DNA of 64,000 bases from Coenobita brevimanus (taxonomy: Eukaryota; Arthropoda; Malacostraca; Decapoda; Coenobitidae). The stretch spans positions 34,013,455 through 34,077,454 of the forward strand of contig CM064732.1 of assembly GCA_032717465.1 (NCBI GenBank). Direction: 5' to 3'. Position 1 is the stretch's first letter. Each line of letters begins with the position of its first letter. A program made the position numbers and the translations under genes. This document shows positions 23,393 through 33,849 of the stretch, one piece after another. The notes under the pieces are model-generated. The model was given only the letters and a program-made list of their open reading frames with translations. It made no database searches and had not been told where the DNA came from.

Positions 23393-25590
23393 TTAACGAG
23401 TACAAGAAGTTCTCTGAATGTCAAGGAGCACCTTTTTCACCGAGAACCTCGTCCAAACCATGAATGTCACTGTATAGTAACATTTTAGGGGAGAAAGTTC
23501 TCCTCTCCCACAGGAATATTGATATTGTGTCACAGCCAAACAGTGCATACATTCCAAGAAGATCCTGACATTAGGCTCAAAGCTGTGTAATGGTAGCATT
23601 AATGTCAAGGACTGTCCCATCCCATTTTTCCATGTGTATGCAGCACATATTCTAGAAATCTTTTTTCCAGCCCCAGTACACTGCCAAAACAAACACATCA
23701 CTGCAAGATGTTCCTTATCAGATGGTGACATGGCCTTGTCTGGAAGAATTGGTGGGTCTAGTTTACGTAAGCCTTGTAGTGCTCACATTGTTGATACTGA
23801 TCTATTAGGTGGAGAGATGAAGCCTAAGACTACTTTAGTCGAAGGATCGTGAGCTGCATCACTCCAGCATTTCCTGGCATCACGATGTCTGCTGGAATTC
23901 TGTGTGAACTCTGTAACCATAGGTTGAGTGCTCTTCTACCCATTGGGGGTACAAACCATAAGATCATGGTTACCGCCCGCTCCAAAGATAGGCCTGTGCT
24001 CAGCTGTGAAGCCCAGTCTCTTGCAGTATACATCAACATTCTCTGAGACATATGATGCTGCTGAATTCCTGAATCGCAAGACGTTGACGTGTGTGGGTAA
24101 TGAACCGTGTTCAATCAGGGTCTTTATCAGCTCAGGACTGTGTGTTTGTGATGCAGTTTCATAGTAAGACTTAAGGAAGTCTGGTTTCTTGTGTTGTTGA
24201 TGTTCTTTTGGATACATTGTGCTAGTGTAAGAGATGGCTTTGTGACTTTTCCATGTGAGACTAGACAGTGACGAGTCTTAGAGAAGTCTCACTTGAATTC
24301 TTTACAGTCTTGTGTAGGTAAAAGTCATCCAAGTCATACTCGCGAGGTTGAGAATTGCTTTTTACTTCAGCCTCGATCCTCCTTCCTAACGTGTCCACAG
24401 CATCATCCTCAGTAGACCTTCAATGTTTCACAAATTTCAGATATTTTGATAAAAACTTCCTAAATCCAATGACACGTCACAACTTTTCATGTTAATAACA
24501 GAATTATTCTCACCGAAATAATTACACAGGTGGACTAACATCTGCTTCCTTGACAGATCTCCGGACCCTTCAACATATAATTGTTGTGATTCAGCTACTG
24601 TCCGAGTCTGATCGATGTCAGCTTTCATATGGTCAAGTACATACATACCTCAATGCCTAAGATTCTGCATTTACTGTATTCATAGGGATATGGTGAAATC
24701 TTTCATAGCAATGAACATGGTACTGCACATCATACGCAGGTAAGTCTGTTTGTACACTGCAAAGCCTTACGGATACCTTTCTGCCCCAGTCATCCAGACA
24801 TCGATTACAAATATCGAAAAAACTTGCTTGAATGTGGGCATCCCTTCCCTCTCTATTTTGTTTCATACTGTTTAACTGGATTCCAGCAATCTGGATGTTC
24901 TTTTATATTTTAGGGGACACTCCATGCCATTTATCAGACTATCTCTTCTGAACTCAAAAGTCAATTTTATATGAGATTTTAAGACTATCAGACTCAGATG
25001 TCCATGTGCCATTCTCTTGTTCTTACTGACAGTTTTCTGATTCCTAGATCCTGAGGTACAGTTGGAGCAGGGGTTCCCAACCTGGGGTAAATTACCCCAA
25101 GTGGGGTAATTTGGTCTTTTGTGAAGGGTAATGGGGGAGGTAACAAAAAAAAAAAATCTAAAAATCATACCAGTTATGATAGACTTTCAGACCTATACTA
25201 AAATTCAGAGATGAATGTTTAAAGTCATGTTTATTTGGTATCAGTGTTAATAATAAAAATAAATTACTCCTTGCAATACCTCTCTTGGTTTTAGCCTAAC
25301 CTTTAATTAAGTCCTACATTCAAACTAAAATCTAGGCATCAAAATGTTAAGCAGCTAAAATGCAATTGTGGAAACATAAGCAATGAGGGGTAATGAGTGA
25401 AGGGAGGTGTGGAAAATGGGGTAATGGGTAAATAAAGGTTGGGAACCCCTGAGTTAGAGTAACATGACTTATGACAGTGAATTGTTGCCGTTTCACCGTG
25501 TGACTCCACTAACTTCTCCAATTCAGAGTGAAGGGAATCATCTTTCTTCTTGCTTCAAGAGATGACAGTCTTTATTCCTGGAAGCTTGCA
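23393..25590 (-). pseudogene. Decayed protein-coding remnant of unknown family
   Basis: Several consecutive minus-strand frames look like one fragmented coding region. 25452-25530 has an HCHKSCY ligand-like cluster. 24657-24866 has CNRCLDDWG and YHVHCYERFHH, and 23936-24217 and 23393-23731 follow downstream. The pairing of DWG with a YH-x2-CY motif recalls multicopy uncharacterised zinc-binding proteins of marine invertebrates, but I cannot name the family. Frames change repeatedly, and a hAT-type MITE (25068-25451) splits the 5' part. Whether it was a host gene or transposon cargo is open. Confidence 0.45.
25068..25451. mobile_element. hAT-type MITE, 384 bp
   Basis: The ends are perfect 16-bp terminal inverted repeats, CAGGGGTTCCCAACCT and its reverse complement. 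They are flanked by an 8-bp target duplication with one mismatch, AGTTGGAG (25060-25067) and AGTTAGAG (25452-25459). CAGGG ends and 8-bp duplications are hallmarks of the hAT superfamily. The interior is non-coding, so movement would depend on a transposase supplied elsewhere. Confidence 0.9.
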
Positions 25591-25591
25591 A

Positions 25592-26040
25592 TTACACCAA
25601 TTTCCTTTGCCATGACAGGGAGGAAAAGAAGCAGTGCCTGACCATGATGAATCTGAAAGTAGACAAGTAATCAATTATTTATTCATGTGGCGACAGATTA
25701 ATTACACCACTATATTATAATTATACACATCATGCATATTAGACACATAGATACGAGGTTGCAACCATGTTCAACTACTTCTTTAGGGTCGAAACCATGG
25801 CTATAGACACCAAATGTATTTATATAGAAGATATGAGAGTTTTTAAGTATGTACTTAGCATCTAATTTTGCTAATTGCATAACCTGTCCAACATGTAGAT
25901 GATAGCATCCCCGTGATCCTGAGTCTTTAGACCCCAATAATCATATTTCCGAAACTAGAAGCCATCTCACAATGAGATCTCATCACTCTCATAGCCGGCA
26001 ATTTTTCCTCGGCACATAATTTTACACCTCTGTTTCTGAT
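25592..26040. other. No recognisable feature
   Basis: AT-rich, no supported gene or repeat. Confidence 0.45.
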
Positions 26041-26059
26041 TTGACGCAAATTCAGGATA

Positions 26060-26125
26060 TAAAACGCACACAAACAAAGCCAGCCAGCCAACCTCACAAA
26101 TGAAAACATTACTAATCAGCTTGCT
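26060..26125 (+). repeat. Partial end of a fold-back element
   Basis: AAAGCCAGCCAGCCAACCTC, then ACAAATGAAAAC and a GC-TTCGCAACG block, parallels the right end of the fold-back element at 26483-26550. It is a solitary end immediately left of the complete element. Confidence 0.6.
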
Positions 26126-26149
26126 TCGCAACGAGGTGGTAATCGAAGG

Positions 26150-26530
26150 GAGTAGTATTGCAATGTATTTTCAGTTGTGAGGTTAGCTGGCTGGCTTTGC
26201 TTATGTGGATAAACATGATATCTCATGACTGGCTTGAGCTATCAACATGAAACGTTCAGGGTATCAAGATATGGCCAAAATATCGGACGAGTTCGAAAAT
26301 GGACACTTGGGGTCAAGGTCAAGGTCACCAAAGGTCAACTAGTTGGCGCTTGACAGCCATTTTGGTGACCTTGATCTTGACCCCGAGTGACCATTTTCGA
26401 ACTCGTCCAAGATTTTTACCATTCTTGATACCCTGAAAGTTTCATGTTGATAGCTCAAGCCGTTCATATCTTGTTTACCCACACACAAAGCCAGCCAGCC
26501 ATCCAACCTCACAACTGAAAACAATACCAC
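26150..26530. mobile_element. Fold-back element with ~165-bp inverted arms
   Basis: The left arm (about 26158-26325) and right arm (about 26365-26530) are reverse complements at roughly 85% identity by eye. The outer ends share TTTTCAGTTGTGAGGTT and GGCTGGCTTTG, and the inner parts share TTGAGCTATCAACATGAAAC, TTCAGGGTATCAAGA, CGAGTTCGAAAATGG and CAAGGTCACCAAA. The short loop contains GTCAACTAGTTGGC. Such long hairpins fit MITE or Foldback-type non-autonomous DNA elements. Confidence 0.8.
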
Positions 26531-28429
26531 TCCGCTCGCTCAGCAACGTAGATGCTAAAAATACTTTGTTGGAAACAACACTTCCGGGTATCACTATAGG
26601 GGAGTACAGGGCCGGCAACTGGACTATCAGAGCATAAAAGAAAGTGATATTAACTCTGCCCAAATGGATATCACCCGTGATGTACAAAGCATACTAGAAT
26701 ACCTCTCAGCTATGGAAACAATAATAATTTCAGGGAAGGTCACAGAAGAACTGAGTGAGGGCCTCCAGATCTGCAGCACCAAAATGTCACATTCACCATC
26801 TTGCTGGAACGATAGGACAAGTCAATGAAACAAGACTTTGATCGTAGCAGCCCAACGAAGAGAAAAGATTAACAATGTAAACAGAAAAATTAGTTGCAAG
26901 GAAACGGAGAAAGTCAGGTATGGAACTCTCCATGGAGGTCAGAGGAGCACACAGGGTACTTACTGTACAAGGTGCTCTATATAATTAAGGCTGGAAAAAA
27001 TTTAGACTTGTTTGCCAGATGTGAAGAAGGAATGGAATTCACTTTCTGCAATATCTTAACTTGTAGGGTACGAGCAAAAAACATCAACATTAGGAACACA
27101 ACGATTTTGTTCTGCTGCTGTGTCCTCCATGCAATGTATTATAAAAAACAAATCTATTTTCATGTGGATAAGCATGTAATAATAATGCCTCTTAATGATT
27201 AGACAGAAGTCAATAGTAAGCGATATACAGTAATTTTCCTCCAAAACGAAGGCTCCTAATGTTGGGTTGGGCTAACAGGCATAATGCAGTGTCCATCCGC
27301 ATAATGTACACCGGTACATTTTGATCAAGTGTACATGAGAACACAGGTAAGGATAAACTACCTGCTCCATTTAAATATTACCCTCCCCCCCCAGCTGGGA
27401 CTAACCCCAAGTTAAGATGACTGGCAGACAAGCACGGGACGCACCTAATCACAGAAGTGTGCAAGACAAGATAGGTAAGAGGAACTGGAAACCTGTTACT
27501 AGACTCCGTCCTCCTGATCCTCCTCCTCCTCCTCGTCTTCATTCTCCTTTTCCAAATTCATTTTGTTGTTGTTGTTGTTGTTGTTGTTGCTGCTGCTGCT
27601 CTCTCCTATAAGAGCATGAACAAGAGGTGATTAACGAAGAGAGGAGGTTGTGAAGAATAATAGCAGAAAGTGTATGCCGGATATGAGCAAGAAAAGAAGA
27701 GGAGGAGAAAAGACGAAAAGATGAGCAAAATAGTTGTGCAAACGAGAAAGAAGAGAAGAAGTATGAGAGAAAAAACTGAGGAACAGTTGGAAGAGTAAGG
27801 AGTAAAAGAGAGAGGAAGAGATACCTGGGGGATTATGATTGTAAGATGAGAATCAGAGAAAAGGGGAGGCAAGAAGGATAAGGAGGAGGAGGAGGAGGAA
27901 AACGGGGGACAACGGAGAGAATCTTGGAAGAAAAGTGCGAGAAAGAGAAAGATATTAAGGTAGGTTGAAAGTGCAATGAATGGAGAGAGCCTAGAGGGAT
28001 AGGAGGAACAAAGAAGGGGGACGGTAGGGGAACTGGAAGGAATGTATTAAGAGCTCGAGGGAGGGACAAACAGTTAGACCGAGGAGAAAATGTTAATGGA
28101 ATGAGAGGGGGAAGGATGAATGAGCAGGCAAGAGGGAAAAAAAGATTTATGAGAAAATCTTGGAGGAAAAACTGGAGAGTAGAGATTTTCATAATAGCGA
28201 TGCTCAAGGAGTAAAAGGAAACTAAACTGCAACATAGCAACTGGCCCTGTGCTTCCATATCCACTCGCGGATATATTTTATTTGTACTTTCCGTTATGTT
28301 CATTTTAAAATTATTCATAGCAAGGTGTGCGTTCTCTTTCCCTTAATGTTACATCATTAACTATGTTATCTTCCTCTGAAGTAACTAAAGCTGCAGGAAT
28401 AATACCTGTATTTTCTAATGATACGAACG
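26531..28429. other. No supported gene; (TTG)n(CTG)n and purine-rich stretch
   Basis: A TTG/CTG trinucleotide tract lies at 27562-27600. About 27600-28200 is strongly purine-rich (AGAGGAGGA type), which creates spurious minus-strand frames. A 68-codon frame near 26625-26830 has no recognisable motif. Confidence 0.5.
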
Positions 28430-29025
28430 AACGAGCGATGTTTACTCTCATTTAAGCTTGGACATGAGCGTCCCGGGCCTACCCGGCCCGACCGTCATGC
28501 TAAGCAGAAGCTAATATCTTTACTCTTAGATGAAGTACAGTTGAAATTCTTTCCACATGTGTTACATTCATTCAATAAACTTTGTGATCCACTAAAAACT
28601 CACACATAAAGGAGTAGAAATCCCTTGAAATCTCGAATTTTCAGGACAGTGTCCGGCTCTAATCAGTAAACGCCTCAGTTACCAAATCAGATTTAGAAAG
28701 ATTTTCCACCGTAACATGGTGTTTTTTGTCATAAGCTCTCGCAATTAATTATCAAAGATTCTGCTTATAACTTTAACGTTTTTGCTATGTTTTGATGGTG
28801 AGATCACCAAGGGTAGTCACTCCATTTCCAGCTTTAATCATCTCATCAATAATCAAGTCTATCGTTTTAGTTTCGTCGACAAGGCAGATTGGTAGATGAT
28901 ATTGTAGAATTTAGCACTGCACGTGAGATGAATGCTATGGCGCTTCACTTATATATAAGAGGGATATTGTGATAACACAGAGCTCGCTTGCTCATCACGC
29001 TCTCACAAAACGCACTTTACTGTTA
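28430..29025 (+). repeat. Dispersed repeat R600, copy 1
   Basis: Matches the reverse complement of 57920-58345. Shared blocks include TTTACTCTC-ATTAAG, CCGGCCCGACC/CGGCCTGGCCCGACC, CATGCTAAG, TTGAAATTCT, CATTCAATAA, AAAAACTCAC and, at the far end, ATTGTGATAACA. Copy 1 carries about 170 extra bases at 28770-28950. Unclassified and non-coding. Confidence 0.7.
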
Positions 29026-29399
29026 AACAAGGCAAAGAAACTGTTGCCGTTTTTCGCTATTTCAGTTCCATCATCAGTATGTTCCCCGTTTTCCGTAACT
29101 AGTGAGCCTATTGTTTGTGTTATTTTCTTTTTATTTCTTAGTAGCAACGTAAGTGAATACTTTGGATTTTATATACGACTAGCAGTAGTAGAGTTTTCTC
29201 TTATTTCTTTTTCTTTTATGCGTTCTGTTTTTCAACGAAAACCGTGATATTTATCTTGACTTTATCGCCTTGATTCCAAATGGAATTATCCTATTTGTGG
29301 CCAAGAATCATTTGCTAAAAGACAAGTCTTATTGTCACTACTCCAACAATAGGGTGATGATACTTTTTCCATGTCATTTGTAACACCATGGAATAATGT
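29026..29399. other. No recognisable feature
   Basis: AT-rich spacer before the 3' end of the minus-strand LINE. Confidence 0.45.
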
Positions 29400-32300
29400 T
29401 TGTTTGTTAATATTCGCCCCACACCCTGTGGGGGCACGGGCAAACTTAGAGCCCGTCAGAGATAGGCACATCAATTGAACCTTAAAAGCAGGAGAAAAAC
29501 GAAACAAAACAGGAGAATGTCCTAAGACATTGTCGGTGTTGGTGGACAGTTATCAAGGGAGAGGGTAATCCCTGACCATTTGTAAAAGTACCGGGAAGAG
29601 TGTGCTGCCAACTACCCTCGCCACATCCATAGTGTCGTCTCCAGAATGAGCAAAGCTCCTGTCTGGCTGAGCGTGGAACAGAGATGTGACTGGGCAATCC
29701 AGAATATAGTCGCAGAGGGGCTTAGTGAAATGTCTCAAGCAGTGGGGACATGGTTCAGACTCCAAGCCGGGAATCTGACTACAGCATGGAAATCCCATGC
29801 GCAACAGCCAGAGCCTGACAAGGAGAAAATTAGGTAAGCCCAGCAGAATTAACATGGCACTGTTGGTCAAGGCTGCAGCACACCAGACAGTAGACCGAGA
29901 GCCCTCAGCGATACAGAGTATGTGGTCCTCCCTAGTGAGCCTGTGAAAAGTGCTGGCCACCACCAAGAGAATATGCGAGGCACTAGGCCGGAGCTGAAAA
30001 GTAATGTCTGGGAGCGAGCGGTCGCATCCGCAAGCTTGTTTCATGCAATCCCAACATGCCCAGGGACCCAGTGAAAAATCACTGAGCCATCCTGCTGCTG
30101 GTTGAGGGATGCCTCCGTGTAAATATCTGTGAGTAAAAACATGTCCCCCAGGGAAAACATCTCCAGGCGATGAAGAGAGGAAAGGAAGTCGGTGTGAATT
30201 GCCACATGCCGATGGTGATGGCGATTGGCATGGCACAAGGCACCAATCAGTGCCACCAGCTCAGCCTGAAAAGCGGAGACCCCCGAGGAGAGGCACAGGA
30301 CTCTGTATAATTGCCGAGAGTGAAAGCCGACCCTGCAGAACCATCAAAGCAGAACGAATCATCAGTGAAATACGCCAGTGAAACATCAGAGTTCAAGGCA
30401 ACAACCCTACTGAGGCCCTCCTGTTGGAGATGGTAGGAATGGAGTGGCGCGAATTGTCCACGATGGGGTAAAAAACAGTAAAAGGAGAAGGAATCCAGGG
30501 AGCTGGAGAAAGATATCCCGGGCAAGGCATGTCAGGATCCCCGCACACTCTGGCGGCACACCCAAGCTGTGAATGACCGTGGCTGTGGCCTGAGCCCAAT
30601 CATGCTGGGGTAGCAGGTCAGAGGGCCTGCCCAATAGCTGCTGCAGAGCACAGACAAGGAGCTGGGGCTGGCATTGCAGCATGCAGAGTATTACTGCAGT
30701 TGCACGCAATTCAATATGATGCTCCAGTGAGGGAAAGCCACTCTCAAAACGTAAAGTGGCTTGCCTGGTCGAACAGGGAGCACCCAGCATAACCCTCAGT
30801 GCATCATTCTGGAGTACTTCCAGAGAGTGTATGGAGGGTGAGGCAAGATTAGTGAGGCAGATCGCACTGTAGTCCACGAGGGAGTGAAAAGCATGCGTTA
30901 AGAATGTGTGGAGAACACCGCAGGACGCCCCAAGACTCCGTTTGGAGAGGTATCAGAGAGTGGAAACGCAGGTGGCAGCTCTCTCTTGCGCGTAGTTTAC
31001 GTGTCTGGTGAAGGTTAGCCCACTGTCAAAGTAGACTCCCAGATATTGGTGGAGCATGAAAAATCTGGGAATGTGGCCACAGGCAACAGTGGATAGTCTG
31101 GAGGGCAGAGACCAAAAAGGAGGCACTTAGTCTTCTCAAGGCTGACCTTCAACCCAAGGTCTCAGCACCTGGCATGCAGCCTGGACAGAGCAATACAGTA
31201 GGTGCCTGGGTGAAGCAGTTCCTCCTCAAGAAGACCAATGTCAAATTGTCTGCATAGCAGAGCAGTGAAATGCCAGGACCATAGTCTACTGTCAGTAACT
31301 ACTTCACCAGCATGTTAAAAAGTAAGGGGCTCAATACTCTCCCCTGGGGGGTGCCATTGCCATGAAAATGAAATGGGGAAAGCCACTCTTGGGATCTAAC
31401 CCCCGCTGTGCAGTTGAGGAAGAAGTCCCTCATCCATGACAAGAGCCCTCCTCCCACTCATGCTGCTAGGGCTGTCTGGATGGCAAGAGGGTTAGCCAGC
31501 TCGAAGGCTTTTTCCAGATTAAGGAAGAGTGCCATCCCCTGTCCACCTCATAGCTCCTCGAGGAAGGATGCCAGGCAGTGAGTGGCACTCCTGCCCAGAT
31601 GATAGGCATAAATCCTCAGGTGCAGCGGTCCCAGATGCCAGGAGAGGTGAGCATGCACAACCCTCTCCGCCATCTTAGCAACACAGCTAAGAAGGGAGAC
31701 AAGGCGCACAGCAGTGGGATCGCGAGGTTTAGGAATTGGGTGGATGACAGCAGTCTTCCACAACCTAGGCAACCAACCCTCAGACCACGAGAGGTTCAGC
31801 AGATCAAGCAGCCTCTAACTACCACAATATCCAGCATGTGATAGAACGGAGTAAGTGAGCCCATCAAGCCCAGGTGCAGTGTCGCTCCCACAGCGCAGCG
31901 CTTTACGAAATTCCCCGCTGGTGATGGGACAATCAGCAGGGTCAGGCCTATCACAGGCAGCCTGGTCTGCAGTGGTGTGGGAGGCAGACAGCTGCTCGGA
32001 CGGACTGTGGGAGATTGTGGGAAGCAGAGCAATCAGCGAAATGACATGCAAATTGGCTGGCCTCAGCAGCTGGATCAGGATAAGAAGGTGGGCAAGGGGG
32101 ACGTGCATCAGAGATGGACCGGATTTGTCTCCACATCTCACAGAGAGTGGAGTGAGAATCCAAGGTTCTACACCACCTTATCCACGCCTCCTTCTTCATG
32201 TGACACTTTTCGGTCTTTACATGTCACGTAACAGCAATGAGGTACCGACAGTGCGGAGATGTATAGCACTGCTAGTACTGTTTGCACGCTGCATTCAGCC

Positions 32301-32775
32301 TGGGGTTCAGCTCTCTGACCCTGTCCGTCCCGGTAGCACTTTACTGATCATCTCTGTGGAGGGATAGTGAGGGAGGCAGCCTGTGATAAGGCACTTATTA
32401 CCTTATCCACTTAACTCTCAAGATCTGGGACAGGAGGAGATGCCTCAAAGGCAGTGGCTAACACGTGGCCAAAAGCAGCCCAGTCAGCCCTGCGGAGATC
32501 CCACCGTGGCAGAGGAAGTGGTGGAGGCGGAAGCAGAGCCGCAGGCAGAGTGATCTCAAGGGCAAAGTGATCGCTGGCAAGGTGAGGGTGCGCCGACCAC
32601 ATTGCCAAGCCAGCGAGGGGGGAGGACACAAATGCCAAATCAAGGCGCCCCAAGTGATGAGTGTAGCCTCGGCAGTGTCGTTTAGGAGGGAGACACCACC
32701 CATCTCCTCAAGTACTAAGGAGATGTCATGGAATAAATAACCAAACTTTAGAAAATTTCTGTGAATAGTTTTCAC
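29400..32775 (-). mobile_element. Decayed LINE with endonuclease, RT and RNase H (LINE-F)
   Basis: Minus-strand remnants of an APE endonuclease, an RT, a long thumb/connection region and an RNase H are collinear over 3.3 kb. RNase H after RT is found in the I-like group of LINEs, which I consider likely without a tree. The 5' end is truncated inside the endonuclease near 32770. The 3' end is uncertain and placed near the GC-rich segment at 29400-29450. Confidence 0.8.
29553..32775 (-). pseudogene. LINE-F polyprotein, multiply broken
   Basis: Minus-strand order is as follows. 32411-32775 is the endonuclease end (DLAFVSS, HLASDHFAL). 31815-32199 is the linker and RT start (APGLDGLTYSVLSH). 31548-31772 has WKTAVIHPIPKP, VRLVSLLSCVAKMAERV and an LGRSATHCL block. 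The catalytic box at 31245-31256 reads YADN rather than YADD. 30407-30877 is the region after RT (DYSAICL, LEVLQNDALRVMLGA). 29553-30256 contains RNase H sequence with HWVPGHVGIA. Frames change at least four times. Substitution of the last catalytic Asp, if not a late mutation, would by itself disable the RT. Confidence 0.78.
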
Positions 32776-32916
32776 ATTTCATTGAAAGAAGGAAGAAAGA
32801 TAGAGACAAAAAGTATGAAGGGAAAGTAAATATATGAATGATGAACAATTTGTAAAGAAGGATGAAAAAAAAAAGATATATGAAGACTCAAGGAAGGAGT
32901 AGGACTTACGAAAGTA

Positions 32917-32917
<1 letters not shown>

Positions 32918-32972
<55 letters not shown>

Positions 32973-33054
32973 GGTGCTGAAGAAGGAAGGGGTGAGAGAA
33001 GTGATGCTGACAGTTAGATTTATTCCATGTGAAAGGGTAAAGAAGGGGAACCAG

Positions 33055-33101
<47 letters not shown>
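32918..33101. repeat. (GA)n and (CA)n microsatellites
   Basis: About 24 GA units at 32918-32966 and about 22 CA units at 33057-33101. Confidence 0.95.
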
Positions 33102-33104
<3 letters not shown>

Positions 33105-33849
33105 CTGGGCCTTGAAAGGAGGCTGTGAAGCCTTTGCCCAGAGTCGGAGACGTAAATTAACGCGGCAACATTGCAAGGACATTGCAAGGTCCCTAATTTG
33201 CACAATTTTCAATTTTCGCAAGTGATTTTTTGGCACGTATACACGGGACACCTTCCTCTACAAGATGCCAGGCAGGGACAATGCCTTACCCAGCATGACC
33301 TCCTCCCCCCCTGCATGACCTTTTCTCAGCAATTCACCTGTTATCAGTGACCTGGCCAGTAAAGCCATGTCATGCCATGGTACGAAATTCAGGGCCAGAG
33401 TGATTCCCCAATCGATGAAAATGTGGAGGACAAACATTAGAGGAAGAAACAGTCAGAAATGATGATCAGGTAATGTGGCAAAAAAAGGTCAGGAATGGTG
33501 ATGAGTTAGTGAGTGAAACAATGCTTATAATGCCTATATTACCGTTTGAAAACCAATATATTCTCATACTACATATAAATTCGTACCAAATGAATAAATA
33601 AATACCGTTTATGAGTGGTGTAAAATAGTTATCCTCCCATAGAACTCGTTTTCTTTGCAGCCAGCCTGATAGAAAACCCTGTAAGGTAAGGAGGTACTCC
33701 TACCTGGATCGAGTATTTTGAACCTCAGGTGAGCGATTTCTCTATGAATTTTCGATGTTTCTCACCAAAAGCAGATGTTTGAGCCACAAAAAAAAAAAGG
33801 TCCAAAAATGTCGGGACTGGGGCGTACCACTGCCCAGAAAACGTCGGGA
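33102..33849. other. No recognisable feature
   Basis: No supported gene. The right part may include the 3' untranslated region of the minus-strand LINE that ends near 33859. Confidence 0.45.

Noticed and set aside
26625..26830. 68-codon plus-strand frame as a possible host exon
   Set aside because: No recognisable domain, no convincing splice sites or continuation, and the surroundings are repeat-derived.
27417..27611. Short plus-strand frame ending in poly-Cys
   Set aside because: It depends on a TTG/CTG trinucleotide repeat and has no motif.
29553..30236. Independent 227-codon minus-strand gene
   Set aside because: The HWVPGHVG motif in the overlapping frame and its position after RT show that this is the RNase H end of LINE-F in shifted frames.
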